The notes: a model not told the origin generated them from the sequence alone. A stretch of DNA of 64,000 nucleotides from Nocardioides litoris (GCF_006346315.1 NZ_VDMR01000002.1:620001-684000); one strand, 5' to 3'. Positions 1 through 8,277 are shown, numbered from the stretch's first letter. Program-made: numbers and translations.

Positions 1-146
1 TCGCCGGCAACCTCGTCGCCCACGCCGCCCGCACCGCCGACGCCCCGGCCCTGCGCCAGGCCCTCGAGGCGCTCGCCGGCACGACCAGCCCCTCGGCCAG
101 CCCCTCGGCCAGCCCGTCGGCCAGCCCGTCGGCCAGCCCGTCCTGA
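1..146 (+). CDS. C-terminal end of an unidentified protein with a Pro-Ser-Ala tail
   Basis: Only the last 47 codons are present, read from base 3 to a TGA at 144-146; the gene starts outside the window. The visible part is a short Ala/Leu-rich helical stretch followed by a tail of about four SPSA units. A flexible Ser/Pro/Ala tail is usual at the end of actinobacterial envelope or secreted proteins, but nothing here identifies the function. The tail is built from a repeated 12-base unit (about 90-142). Confidence 0.55.
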   Translation, partial: AGNLVAHAARTADAPALRQALEALAGTTSPSASPSASPSASPSASPS

Positions 147-234
147 TCCCCCGCGGGGGCGAGGTGTCGTCCCGGTGCGCCTGGGCAGGCTGGACCCCCG
201 TACCCCACGACCCGCCCCACCCAGGAGAACCCAG

Positions 235-1260
235 ATGAGCAACACCACCCCGCCCGGCTGGTACGACGACGGCCAGGGCGGACGCCGCTGGTGGGACGGC
301 TCCCAGTGGGCGCCCCCGGGCCAGGGGCCCGGTGCCGGCCAGGGCGGGCCGACCCCGACCCAACCGCTGCCCCAGCAGCCCCAGCAGGGCTACGGGCAGC
401 AGGGCTACGGCCAGCAGCAGGGCGGCCAGCAGGGCTCGCCGTACGGCGGCCCCGGCTACGGGCAGCAGGGCTACGGACAGCAGGGCTACGGACAGCAGGG
501 CTACGGACAGCAGGGGTCGCCGTACGGGGGCCCGGGCTACGGCCAGCAGGGGTATGGCCAGCAGGGGTATGGCCAGCAGGGGTACGGGCAGCAGGGTCCG
601 CACGGCTACGGGCAGCAGCCGCCCAAGAAGAAGACCGGCCTGATCATCGGCATCGTCGGTGGGGTGCTCGCGCTGGTCATCATCGGCGTCGTGCTCGCCG
701 TCACCCTGGGCGGGGGCGGCGACAAGAGCGCGTCGGAGGACGACCCCCGCGACACCGTCCTCGCGCTGGTCGCCGCGGTGGAGGACCAGGACTGCGGCGC
801 GGTCAAGGACCTGCTGACCGGCGCGGCCGCCTCGGACTTCGAGGAGGCCGACTGCGAGACCGGCCTCGACCAGGAGGCCCCCGAGGGCTTCGACAGCTCC
901 GACGTCCAGCAGGAGGTCGGTGACGCCGAGGTCGACGGCGACTCCGCCACCGTCCCGGTCACCACCACCTTCCAGGGGCAGTCCTCGACCGCCGAGTACG
1001 AGCTGGAGAAGGTCGACGGTGCCTGGAAGATCTCCGACATCGGCTTCGGTGCCGCCGGGTCCGACCCGAGCGCCGAGGCGCCGTCGGCCGAGGCGCCGAG
1101 CGTCGACCCCGGCGAGGTGCCGTCGTTCGACCCGAGCGACCTGCCGAGCTTCGACCCCGGCGACGTGCCGTCGTTCGACCCCGAGAACCCCGACCAGTAC
1201 CTCGAGGACCTGGAGTCCCAGCTCGAGGAGCTCGAGTCGCTCTCGCCCCCGGCGGGCTGA
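235..1260 (+). CDS. DUF2510 membrane protein with YGQQ-repeat linker and DUF4878-like outer domain
   Basis: A 341-residue protein of unknown function. Start ATG 235 is chosen over the in-frame GTG at 175 because AGGAGA lies just upstream (about 222-227) and the DUF2510 motif ([16 protein letters not shown], residues 8-25) begins directly after it. Residues about 45-130 are tandem GYGQQ units. A KKK stop-transfer patch precedes one membrane helix (about 134-158). The outer part (about 165-275) resembles small NTF2/DUF4878-type domains, with a Cys in the first helix and an EKVDGAWKI strand. It ends in acidic PSxEAPS/PSFDP repeats. Topology is inferred as inside N-terminus and outside C-terminus. 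The next gene starts at the base after the stop, suggesting cotranscription. A second protein of the same build lies at 2339. Confidence 0.8.
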   Translation: MSNTTPPGWYDDGQGGRRWWDGSQWAPPGQGPGAGQGGPTPTQPLPQQPQQGYGQQGYGQQQGGQQGSPYGGPGYGQQGYGQQGYGQQGYGQQGSPYGGPGYGQQGYGQQGYGQQGYGQQGPHGYGQQPPKKKTGLIIGIVGGVLALVIIGVVLAVTLGGGGDKSASEDDPRDTVLALVAAVEDQDCGAVKDLLTGAAASDFEEADCETGLDQEAPEGFDSSDVQQEVGDAEVDGDSATVPVTTTFQGQSSTAEYELEKVDGAWKISDIGFGAAGSDPSAEAPSAEAPSVDPGEVPSFDPSDLPSFDPGDVPSFDPENPDQYLEDLESQLEELESLSPPAG

Positions 1261-2253
1261 GTGAAGGCGTTCCGCTGCCGCGTCTGCGGCAACCCGCTGC
1301 ACGCCGAGAACTCCGTCTGCGTCTCCTGCGGCACCTCCCTCGGCTACTCCCGCGAGGAGCAGGCGATCGTGCCGGTCGACGAGCAGGGCCGGTACGCCGA
1401 CGCGACCGGCGTCAAGTGGTGGGTCTGCACCAACCTCGGGCTCTCGGGCTGCACCTGGCTGGCCCCGCGGCCCGGCGGGCAGTGCTCGGCCTGCGACCTG
1501 ACCCGCACCCGGCCGGCTGACGGCGACGCGGTGGGCCTGGAGCAGTTCCCGGCCGCCGAAGCGGCCAAGCGGCACCTCGTCGCCGAGCTCGACGGCCTGG
1601 GGTGGTGGCTGGTCGACCGGGTCCGCGACCCCGAGGGCGGCCTGTGGTTCGACATGCTCTCCAGCGTCTCCGACGACGTCACGATCGGGCACGCCGACGG
1701 GGTCATCACCATCGACCTCGCCGAGAGCGACGACGCCCACCGCGAGGAGGTGCGGGCCAGCCTCGACGAGCCCTACCGCACCATGCTCGGCCACCTGCGC
1801 CACGAGGTCGGCCACTACGCCGAGTGGCAGCTCGTGCGCGGCGAGAGCCGGATGGCGCGGTGCCGGATGCTGTTCGGCGACGAGACGGTGAGCTACCAGG
1901 ACGAGATCGACCGCCACTACGCCGAGGGCCCGCCGGCCGACTGGGCCGAGCGCTACATCTCGACCTACGCCACGATGCACCCGTTCGAGGACTTCGCCGA
2001 GACCTGGGCGCACTTCCTGCACATCACCGACAGCGTCGAGACCGCCCGGTCCTACGGGCTGCTGGTGGGCGTGCCGACGCCGGCCGGCACCCGCTTCCGT
2101 GACCTCGTCACCGAGGTGTGGGCGCCCTTGTCGATCGCGCTCAACCAGATGAACCGCAGCATGGGCAAGCACGACTTCTACCCGTTCGTCATCCCGGCGC
2201 CCGTGCTCGACAAGCTCGAGTTCGTCGCGGGGCTCCTGCCGCCGCGCCGCTGA
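1261..2253 (+). CDS. Zinc-ribbon putative metallopeptidase (DUF2248/Peptidase_Mx type)
   Basis: A 330-residue protein. It opens with a CxxC (Cys6, Cys9) and CxxC (Cys20, Cys23) zinc ribbon, and has a second Cys-rich stretch near residues 55-80 (WVCTN.., CSACD). The central domain has an HExxH motif (His181-Glu182..His185 in HEVGH), and Glu247 in DFAETWAHFLH is a candidate third metal ligand, the pattern of the putative zinc-binding peptidase family. Substrate is unknown, and no signal peptide is seen, so it is probably cytoplasmic. The GTG start immediately follows the stop of the DUF2510 gene, so translation is likely coupled. There is a short gap to the next DUF2510 gene, so the three genes may form a unit. 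Confidence 0.82.
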   Translation: MKAFRCRVCGNPLHAENSVCVSCGTSLGYSREEQAIVPVDEQGRYADATGVKWWVCTNLGLSGCTWLAPRPGGQCSACDLTRTRPADGDAVGLEQFPAAEAAKRHLVAELDGLGWWLVDRVRDPEGGLWFDMLSSVSDDVTIGHADGVITIDLAESDDAHREEVRASLDEPYRTMLGHLRHEVGHYAEWQLVRGESRMARCRMLFGDETVSYQDEIDRHYAEGPPADWAERYISTYATMHPFEDFAETWAHFLHITDSVETARSYGLLVGVPTPAGTRFRDLVTEVWAPLSIALNQMNRSMGKHDFYPFVIPAPVLDKLEFVAGLLPPRR

Positions 2254-2338
2254 CCCGTCCCGATCCCACGGGGGAGGCCGGGGGTGGCGCGCGGGTGCCA
2301 TGATGACCGCCGCCGACCCCGACGCCACAGGAGACGAC

Positions 2339-3322
2339 ATGACCCAGGGCAGCACCCCTCCCGGCTGGTACGACGACGGCCAGGGCTCCGAGCGCTGGTG
2401 GGACGGCTCCCAGTGGACCGACCACACCCGGCCCGTCGGCGGCGGCCAGCCCGGCCAGGGTGACCAGCCCGGCGGCCAGGGCGGCTCGTCGGCCGAGCCG
2501 ACCCAGTTCGGTGGCTCCGGCCAGCCGGGCCAGGCGGGCCCCTCCGACGCGTCGGGCGGTGGCGACCGTCCGCAGCTGGGCAAGCCCCGCAGCGACGACC
2601 CCGACGCCACCCGGATCGCGCCGCCCGGCAGCCGGCCCGACCTGTCGTCGTACGCCCAGGGCGGAGCGGCGGGCACGGGCCAGGCTCCGCCGTGGGGACA
2701 GCCGGGCCAGCAGCCGGGCCAGCCGGGCCAGCCGGGCCAGCCGGGCCAGCAGGGCTACGGCGCCCCGCAGGGCTACCCGGGCCAGCCGGGCCAGCCGGGC
2801 CAGCCGGGCCAGGGCGGTCAGCCGGGCCAGAGCGGCTGGGGTGCGCCGTACCCGCCCCAGGGCGGCGGCTCGGGCGGCGGCAAGGGCCGGGGCAAGCTGA
2901 TCGCCATCATCGGCGGCGCGGCCGCCGCGGTGCTCGTGCTCGTGCTGGTGCTCGTGCTGGTCCTGCGCGGGGGTGGCTCGTCGCCGACCGCGACGGTCGA
3001 GGACTTCTTCGACGGGGCGGTCGACCAGGACTGCGACACCGTGGAGCTGATCAGCAACGAGTCGCTCGGCACCGACGCCGACGGTCGCCAGGACGCGGTC
3101 GACGAGGCCAAGAAGCAGTGCGAGGACAGCGGGGAGAGCTTCACCAGTGCCGAGGGCGAGGGCTGTGACCTCGAGGTGACCGACGAGCAGGTCGACGGCG
3201 ACACGGCCACGGTCGACTACGAGATCACCGGGTGCGACAACCCCGACTCCAACGAGAGCGGCTCGTCGTTCGACCTCGTCAAGGAGGACGGCGACTGGCG
3301 GATCAACTTCGCGGTGGGGTGA
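2339..3322 (+). CDS. DUF2510 membrane protein with PGQ-repeat linker
   Basis: A 327-residue paralogue-like partner of the gene at 235. Start ATG 2339 is preferred over ATG 2300/2303 because AGGAG lies at 2328-2332 and the DUF2510 motif ([16 protein letters not shown]) follows within ten residues. The middle is Gly/Pro/Gln-rich with about ten GQP or QPG units, encoded by tandem gccagccgg DNA (2698-2826). One hydrophobic helix (about 190-214) precedes an exported domain with four Cys, which could form disulfides, and an EKDGDWRI-like last strand as in DUF4878-type proteins. Function unknown. The internal DNA repeat makes length variation between strains likely. Confidence 0.8.
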   Translation: MTQGSTPPGWYDDGQGSERWWDGSQWTDHTRPVGGGQPGQGDQPGGQGGSSAEPTQFGGSGQPGQAGPSDASGGGDRPQLGKPRSDDPDATRIAPPGSRPDLSSYAQGGAAGTGQAPPWGQPGQQPGQPGQPGQPGQQGYGAPQGYPGQPGQPGQPGQGGQPGQSGWGAPYPPQGGGSGGGKGRGKLIAIIGGAAAAVLVLVLVLVLVLRGGGSSPTATVEDFFDGAVDQDCDTVELISNESLGTDADGRQDAVDEAKKQCEDSGESFTSAEGEGCDLEVTDEQVDGDTATVDYEITGCDNPDSNESGSSFDLVKEDGDWRINFAVG

Positions 3323-3345
3323 TTCCCGGACCTCCGGGCCGTCCC

Positions 3346-3351
3346 TAGGTT
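3346..3351 (+). promoter_or_regulatory. TANNNT -10 box of a likely leaderless gene
   Basis: TAGGTT ends six bases before ATG 3358, leaving no room for a leader or ribosome binding site. Confidence 0.6.
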
Positions 3352-3357
3352 GGCGCC

Positions 3358-4311
3358 ATGGCTGACAACGGGTCCTACGTCGAGGCCGGGGGCTTCGACC
3401 GCGACATGAACTACGTGCCCGACCGCATCACGCGTGAGGGCCGCCGGCCCGAGCACGGGCCGGTCGAGGGCGAGCTGTGGCCGGTCGAGCCGGGCCGCTA
3501 CCGGCTGGTGGCGGCCAAGGCCTGCCCCTGGGCCAACCGGGCCATCATCGTGCGCGGCCTGCTCGGCCTCGAGGACGTCATCTCCCTCGGCCTGTGCGGC
3601 CCCACGCACGACGAGCGGTCGTGGACCTTCGACCTCGACCCCGACGGCCGCGACCCCGTGCTCGGCATGGAGCGGCTGCAGGAGGCCTACTTCCGGCGCT
3701 TCCCCGACTACCCGCGCGGCATCACCGTCCCGGCGGTGGTCGAGGAGTCGACCGGCAAGCTCGTCACCAATGACTTCCCGTGGATCACCCACGACTTCTT
3801 CTTCGAGTGGCGCGACCACCACCGCGACGGCGCCCCCGACCTGTGGCCCGACGCGCAGCGCGAGGAGATGGAGGAGGTGATGGAGCGCGTCTTCACCGAG
3901 GTCAACAACGGCGTCTACCGCTGCGGCTTCGCCGGCTCCCAGGACGCCTACGAGGCGGCGTACGAGCGGCTGTGGGTGACGATGGACTGGTTGGAGGAGC
4001 GGCTGGCCGACCGGCGCTACCTCATGGGCGACGCCATCACCGAGGCCGACGTGCGGCTGTTCACCACGCTGGCCCGCTTCGACGCGGTCTACCACGGCCA
4101 CTTCAAGTGCAACCGGCAGAAGCTGACCGAGATGCCGGCCCTGTGGGGCTACGCCCGCGACCTGTTCCAGGCTCCCGGCTTCGGCGAGACGATCGACTTC
4201 GACCAGATCAAGACGCACTACTACTCGGTGCACCGCGACATCAACCCCACCGGCGTGGTGCCGGTCGGCCCCGACCCGTCCGTCTGGCAGGAGCCGCACG
4301 GGCGCGGCTGA
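3358..4311 (+). CDS. Glutathionyl-hydroquinone reductase-like (Xi-class GST) protein
   Basis: A 317-residue protein. The N-terminal thioredoxin-fold half carries the ACPWANR motif with Cys56, the catalytic Cys-Pro-Trp-Ala signature of Xi-class glutathione transferases (YqjG/PcpF/ECM4 type), which reduce glutathionyl-hydroquinones. The helical C-terminal half includes DAITEADVRLF (about residue 224), the usual GST N-capping region. Length matches the family. The start is fixed by the leaderless TAGGTT box. Actinobacteria generally make mycothiol rather than glutathione, so the physiological thiol and substrate are uncertain. Cytosolic; monocistronic by appearance. Confidence 0.85.
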   Translation: MADNGSYVEAGGFDRDMNYVPDRITREGRRPEHGPVEGELWPVEPGRYRLVAAKACPWANRAIIVRGLLGLEDVISLGLCGPTHDERSWTFDLDPDGRDPVLGMERLQEAYFRRFPDYPRGITVPAVVEESTGKLVTNDFPWITHDFFFEWRDHHRDGAPDLWPDAQREEMEEVMERVFTEVNNGVYRCGFAGSQDAYEAAYERLWVTMDWLEERLADRRYLMGDAITEADVRLFTTLARFDAVYHGHFKCNRQKLTEMPALWGYARDLFQAPGFGETIDFDQIKTHYYSVHRDINPTGVVPVGPDPSVWQEPHGRG

Positions 4312-4321
4312 CCCCACGGCC

Positions 4322-4327
4322 TAGGCT
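4322..4327 (+). promoter_or_regulatory. TANNNT -10 box of a likely leaderless gene
   Basis: TAGGCT ends seven bases before GTG 4335. Confidence 0.55.
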
Positions 4328-4334
4328 CGGCGCC

Positions 4335-5255
4335 GTGGGACACGGGCACGGTCACGGGCACGCGGCGTCACGGGCGGCCGACCGCCGCCGGCTGCGCTGG
4401 GTGCTCGCGATCACCGCCTCGGTGATGGTGGTCGAGGTCGTCGGCGCGATCACCACGGGCTCGCTGGCCCTGCTCGCCGACGCGGGCCACATGGCCACCG
4501 ACGCCGGCGCGGTCGTGCTGGCCCTGGGGGCGTCGTACCTCGCCTCGCGGCCCGGCGGGCCCCGCTCGACCTTCGGCTACCACCGCGCCGAGGTGCTGGC
4601 CGCGCTGCTCAACGCGGTCGTGCTCCTCGGGGTCTGCGCGTACGTCGCCTGGGCCGGCCTGACCCGCCTGGCCGACCCCGAGCCGGTCGACGCGGGCCCG
4701 ATGATCGCCTTCGCCGCCGTCGGCCTGCTCGCCAACGGCGTCTCCATGACGGTCCTGGCCCGCAGCGACCGCGACTCGCTCAACATGCGCGGGGCGCTCA
4801 ACGAGGTCCTGGCCGACCTGCTCGGCTCGGTGCTCGCGGTGACCGCCGGCATCGTCGTCCTGGTCACCGGGTGGGACCGCGCCGACGCGGTGGCCTCCCT
4901 CGTCATCGCCGCCCTCATCCTCCCGCGCGCGGTCGTGCTGTGCCGCGACTCCGGCGCCGTGCTGCTCGAGGTCGCCCCCGACGACCTCGACCTCACGGCC
5001 GTCGAGCACCACGTGCGCCACGTCGCCGGCGTCGTCGACGTCCACGACCTGCACGCCTGGACCATCACCTCCGGCCTGGCCTCCCTCTCGGCCCACGTCA
5101 CCGTCACCGACGAGGCCCTGGCCGCGCGCGGCGTCGGCGCGATCCTCGACGACCTGTGCGCCTGCGTGGCCGAGCACTTCGACGTCCGGCACGCGACGTT
5201 CCAGGTCGAGCCCGTCTCCCACCGCAGCCACGAGGACCTGGGCGAGCTGCACTGA
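4335..5255 (+). CDS. Cation diffusion facilitator metal exporter (CzcD/ZnT type)
   Basis: A 306-residue inner-membrane protein of the CDF family, which exports divalent metals such as Zn2+ in exchange for protons. The N-terminus is a His-Gly run (GHGHGHGH), a likely cytoplasmic metal sensor or loading site. Six membrane helices follow. Helix 2 has the metal-site HxxxD (HMATD). In helix 5 the equivalent stretch reads LNEVLADLLGSV, so the canonical His is a Glu while the Asp is kept, which may alter metal choice. The soluble C-terminal domain (about 205-300) has the HDLHAW dimer motif. Start GTG 4335 is set by the His-rich N-terminus and the -10 box. It converges on the SRPBCC gene across a palindromic repeat pair. 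Confidence 0.92.
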   Translation: MGHGHGHGHAASRAADRRRLRWVLAITASVMVVEVVGAITTGSLALLADAGHMATDAGAVVLALGASYLASRPGGPRSTFGYHRAEVLAALLNAVVLLGVCAYVAWAGLTRLADPEPVDAGPMIAFAAVGLLANGVSMTVLARSDRDSLNMRGALNEVLADLLGSVLAVTAGIVVLVTGWDRADAVASLVIAALILPRAVVLCRDSGAVLLEVAPDDLDLTAVEHHVRHVAGVVDVHDLHAWTITSGLASLSAHVTVTDEALAARGVGAILDDLCACVAEHFDVRHATFQVEPVSHRSHEDLGELH

Positions 5256-5290
5256 CTTGATTGGGTCGCTGCGTCCGTACCGAGGCGGCA

Positions 5291-5430
5291 AAATCTCCGG
5301 TTAACCGGAGGATCTCCCACTTCTGTGCGGGAACTACCGACCAGGAGTGGGAGTTCCGTGCCAGGAGTCAGTCGCCGGCGGCAGAAACTCCGGTTAACCG
5401 GAGAATCTCCCACTTCTGCGCGGTTTCTCC
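5291..5430. repeat. Two direct copies of a ~40-base element containing a 16-base perfect palindrome
   Basis: The palindrome CTCCGGTTAACCGGAG occurs at 5295-5310 and 5388-5403. Each copy is followed by a conserved tail (ATCTCCCACTTCTG.GCGG), so these are direct repeats 93 bases apart. They fill most of the gap between the convergent CDF and SRPBCC genes. Form and position fit a REP-like interspersed element; a transcription terminator role is possible for the hairpins but no T-run follows. Confidence 0.8.
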
Positions 5431-5441
5431 CGCGCCCACCA

Positions 5442-5903
5442 TCACCCGGCGTCGGCCTCGGCGGCGGCCTTGAGCTTGACCAGCGTGCCCTCGATGGCCT
5501 TCTGGGTCTTCGACCCGAAGCCGGCGGACAGTGCGAGGCGCAGGGGCAGCGGGTAGTGCGAGAGGTCCCAGGTCTCGGTGACCTTGGTGCCGCCGCCGTT
5601 GGTCGGCTCCAGCTCGTAGCGCCAGCGGTGCAGGCCCACGTGCCGCCAGGCGATGAGCCGGTCGGGCTCGTGCTCGACGACGGTGTTCTTGATCTTGTAC
5701 GGCGCGCCCTGCTTCATCGACATGCCGAACTGCGAGCCCAGCTCGAGGCGCTCGGGACCGTCGACCGCCGAGGCCTTCACCGTGCCCGAACCGTCGATCC
5801 GCGGGTGCTGCCGTGGGTCGGCCAGGATCGCGAACACCGTCGATGCCGGGGCATCCACCACGGTCGAGGCGGAGCGGTTCTTCGACGTCTTCGAGCCAGC
5901 CAT
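5442..5903 (-). CDS. SRPBCC (START/polyketide-cyclase-like) family protein
   Basis: A 153-residue single-domain protein. The fold pattern is clear: a first strand with VDAPASTVFAILAD (residues about 16-29), then a beta sheet ending in TKVTETWDLS, and a long C-terminal helix. Such proteins bind hydrophobic ligands or act in lipid or polyketide handling; the ligand here cannot be told. Start ATG 5903 is preferred to in-frame starts up to 6089 because domain homology begins there and a TACGGT box (plus strand 5910-5915) ends six bases upstream. Likely single-gene unit. Confidence 0.8.
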   Translation of the reverse strand: MAGSKTSKNRSASTVVDAPASTVFAILADPRQHPRIDGSGTVKASAVDGPERLELGSQFGMSMKQGAPYKIKNTVVEHEPDRLIAWRHVGLHRWRYELEPTNGGGTKVTETWDLSHYPLPLRLALSAGFGSKTQKAIEGTLVKLKAAAEADAG

Positions 5904-5909
5904 GCCCCG

Positions 5910-5915
5910 ACCGTA
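5910..5915 (-). promoter_or_regulatory. TANNNT -10 box of a likely leaderless gene
   Basis: Read on the minus strand this is TACGGT, six bases before ATG 5903. Confidence 0.55.
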
Positions 5916-5948
5916 GGGCTCGGTTGGCGACCGTTGCCCACCCGGCGG

Positions 5949-5985
5949 TAGGTTCGGTGCCGCACCCCATGTGTCACGGGTCACA
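5949..5985 (+). promoter_or_regulatory. Putative promoter and CRP-like site in front of the 2-oxoacid dehydrogenase operon
   Basis: A TAGGTT -10-like box (5949-5954) is followed at 5970-5985 by TGTGTCACGGGTCACA, which matches 9 of 10 fixed positions of the CRP/GlxR consensus TGTGA-N6-TCACA. If both are real, the site lies just after the transcription start, a position that normally gives repression. Another upstream or downstream promoter could change that reading. Confidence 0.45.
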
Positions 5986-6079
5986 GCCGCGCCACCCCTG
6001 CGGAGACCCGCGGCCGAGGGCCTGGCAGCACCCCGGAGCGGAGACCCCGCGACCCCCGGGCGAGGACAAGGAGCACGCG

Positions 6080-7252
6080 ATGAACGCACCCCCCGACAGC
6101 CCCGACCGCACCGCCTTCGGTCCCGACCTCGCGGAGGTCTTCGGCCCCGGGCACAGCGACGGCGGCCCTGAGCTGGTCCAGCTCCTGACGCCGGAGGGCG
6201 AGCGGGTGCACCACCCCGAGTTCGACCTCGACTTCTCCGCCGAGCAGCTGCGCGGGTTCTACCGCGACATGGTGCTCGTACGCCGCCTCGACGTCGAGGC
6301 GACCGCCCTGCAGCGCCACGGCGAGCTCGGCATCTGGGCCCAGCTGCTCGGTCAGGAGGCCGCCCAGATCGGCTGCGGCCGCGCGGTGCGCCCCCAGGAC
6401 TTCGTCTTCCCGACCTACCGCGAGCACGGCGTCGCCTGGTGCCGCGGGCTCGACCCGCTCAAGATGCTCGGCCTCTTCCGCGGCTGCGACCACGGTGACT
6501 GGGACCCCGCCGAGCACAACTTCGGGCTCTACACGATCGTCATCGGCGCCCAGACCCTGCACGCCACCGGCTACGCCATGGGGATGCAGCGCGACGGCGT
6601 CGTCGGCACCGGCGACCCCGACCGCGACGCCGCGGTCGTCGCCCACTTCGGCGACGGCGCGAGCAGCCAGGGTGACGTCAACGAGGCCTTCATCTTCGCC
6701 GCCTCCTACAACGCCCCGGTCGTGTTCTTCTGCCAGAACAACCAGTGGGCCATCTCCGAGCCCATCGAGCGCCAGAGCCGCATCCCGCTCTACCAGCGCG
6801 CGCTGGGCTTCGGCTTCCCCGGCGTCCGCGTCGACGGCAACGACGTCCTGGCGACGTACGCCGTCACGCAGGCCGCGCTGCAGCGGGCCCGCGACGGCCA
6901 GGGCCCGACGTTCGTCGAGGCCTACACCTACCGGATGGGCGCCCACACCACGACCGACGACCCCACCCGCTACCGCCTCTCCGACGACGTCGAGAGCTGG
7001 AAGCTCAAGGACCCGATCGCCCGCGTGGAGGTCTACCTGCGCCGCAACGGCCTGGTCGACGACGCGTTCCTGGCCGAGGTCGCCGCCGAGGCCGACGAGC
7101 TCGGCCACACCCTGCGCGAGGGCTGCAAGGCGCTGCCCGACCCGAAGCCGTCGGCGATGTTCGCCCACGTGTACGCCGAGGAGACCGACGAGCTGCGGGT
7201 GCAGCGCGAGGGCAACGAGGCCTACCTCGCCTCGTTCGAGGGGAGCCACTGA
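6080..7252 (+). CDS. 2-oxoacid dehydrogenase E1 component, alpha subunit
   Basis: A 390-residue subunit of the thiamine-diphosphate-dependent E1 that decarboxylates a 2-oxoacid. The ThDP/Mg2+ motif GDGASSQGD..NN spans residues 191-221, and an ExxR.GAHTT stretch typical of the alpha subunit follows (about 285-295). Start ATG 6080 has an AAGGAG ribosome site at 6068-6073. With separate alpha and beta chains and an E2 containing one lipoyl domain, the operon resembles actinobacterial branched-chain 2-oxoacid dehydrogenases (Bkd; also annotated PdhABC). The main pyruvate dehydrogenase E1 of actinobacteria is a fused AceE, so branched-chain oxoacids are the likelier substrate; this is inference. 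Confidence 0.9.
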   Translation: MNAPPDSPDRTAFGPDLAEVFGPGHSDGGPELVQLLTPEGERVHHPEFDLDFSAEQLRGFYRDMVLVRRLDVEATALQRHGELGIWAQLLGQEAAQIGCGRAVRPQDFVFPTYREHGVAWCRGLDPLKMLGLFRGCDHGDWDPAEHNFGLYTIVIGAQTLHATGYAMGMQRDGVVGTGDPDRDAAVVAHFGDGASSQGDVNEAFIFAASYNAPVVFFCQNNQWAISEPIERQSRIPLYQRALGFGFPGVRVDGNDVLATYAVTQAALQRARDGQGPTFVEAYTYRMGAHTTTDDPTRYRLSDDVESWKLKDPIARVEVYLRRNGLVDDAFLAEVAAEADELGHTLREGCKALPDPKPSAMFAHVYAEETDELRVQREGNEAYLASFEGSH

Positions 7253-8265
7253 TGGCCACGACAGCCACGACGCAGACCCAGGGCCAGACCCAGAAGATCA
7301 CGCTCGCCAAGGGCCTCAACCTTGGCCTGCGCAAGGCCATGGAGGACGACCCCAAGGTCCTGCTCATGGGCGAGGACGTCGGCAAGCTCGGCGGCGTCTT
7401 CCGCATCACCGACGGCCTGCAGAAGGACTTCGGCGAGGACCGCGTCATCGACTCCCCGCTGGCCGAGTCCGGCATCGTCGGCACCGCGGTCGGCATGGCG
7501 ATGCGCGGCTACCGCCCGGTGGTGGAGATCCAGTTCGACGGGTTCGTCTACCCCGCCTACGACCAGATCGTCTGCCAGGTCGCCAAGATCCACTACCGGT
7601 CCAAGGGCCGGGTCCCGATGCCGATCGTCATCCGCATCCCGTTCGGCGGTGGCATCGGCGCCGTGGAGCACCACAGCGAGTCGCCGGAGGCGCAGTTCGC
7701 GCACACCCCGGGCCTGAAGGTCGTGGCCTGCTCCAACCCCGTCGACGGCTACTGGATGATCCAGCAGGCCATCGCCTGCGACGACCCGGTGATCTTCCTC
7801 GAGCCCAAGCGGCAGTACCACGCCGACAAGGCCGAGCTCGACGAGAGCACCACGCCCGAGCCGCTGTTCACCTCGCGCATCGTCCGGCCCGGCACCGACC
7901 TCACGCTGCTGGCCTACGGCCCGACGGTGAAGACCGCCATGCGGGCCGCCGAGGCCGCCGCCGGCGAGGGCCGCTCGGTCGAGGTCATCGACCTGCGCAC
8001 CCTGTCCCCGCTCGACATGGGCCCCGTCCTCGACTCCGTGCGCCGCACCGGCCGCGCCGTCGTCGTCCACGAGGCGCACGTCAACCTCGGCCTCGGCTCG
8101 GAGCTCTCGGCCCGGATCACCGAGGAGTGCTTCTACTCCCTCGAGGCCCCGGTGCTGCGCGTCGGCGGGTTCGACACCCCCTACCCGGCCTCGCGGATCG
8201 AGGAGGACTTCCTCCCCGACCTCGACCGGGTCCTCGACGCCGTCGACCGCTCGTTCGAGTTCTGA
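7252..8265 (+). CDS. 2-oxoacid dehydrogenase E1 component, beta subunit
   Basis: A 337-residue E1 beta subunit, pairing with the alpha chain to form the alpha2beta2 ThDP enzyme. Family markers are visible: the GEDVG motif near residue 40, DSPLAESGIVGTA (about 67-79), a FGGGIGAVEHHSES stretch carrying the His that contacts the cofactor region (about 129-142), and the C-terminal transketolase domain with VIDLRTLSPLD (about 244-254). ATG overlaps the alpha-subunit stop by one base (TGATG), implying coupled translation and balanced subunit supply. Confidence 0.92.
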   Translation: MATTATTQTQGQTQKITLAKGLNLGLRKAMEDDPKVLLMGEDVGKLGGVFRITDGLQKDFGEDRVIDSPLAESGIVGTAVGMAMRGYRPVVEIQFDGFVYPAYDQIVCQVAKIHYRSKGRVPMPIVIRIPFGGGIGAVEHHSESPEAQFAHTPGLKVVACSNPVDGYWMIQQAIACDDPVIFLEPKRQYHADKAELDESTTPEPLFTSRIVRPGTDLTLLAYGPTVKTAMRAAEAAAGEGRSVEVIDLRTLSPLDMGPVLDSVRRTGRAVVVHEAHVNLGLGSELSARITEECFYSLEAPVLRVGGFDTPYPASRIEEDFLPDLDRVLDAVDRSFEF

Positions 8266-8277
8266 GGAAGGCCCCGC

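Noticed and set aside
90-142. Tandem DNA repeat as a regulatory element
   Set aside because: It is coding sequence for SPSA units at the end of a protein; no regulatory role is indicated.
5291-5430. CRISPR array
   Set aside because: Only two repeats with internal palindromes and no further regularly spaced units; no cas genes in the window. No other CRISPR-like array was seen.
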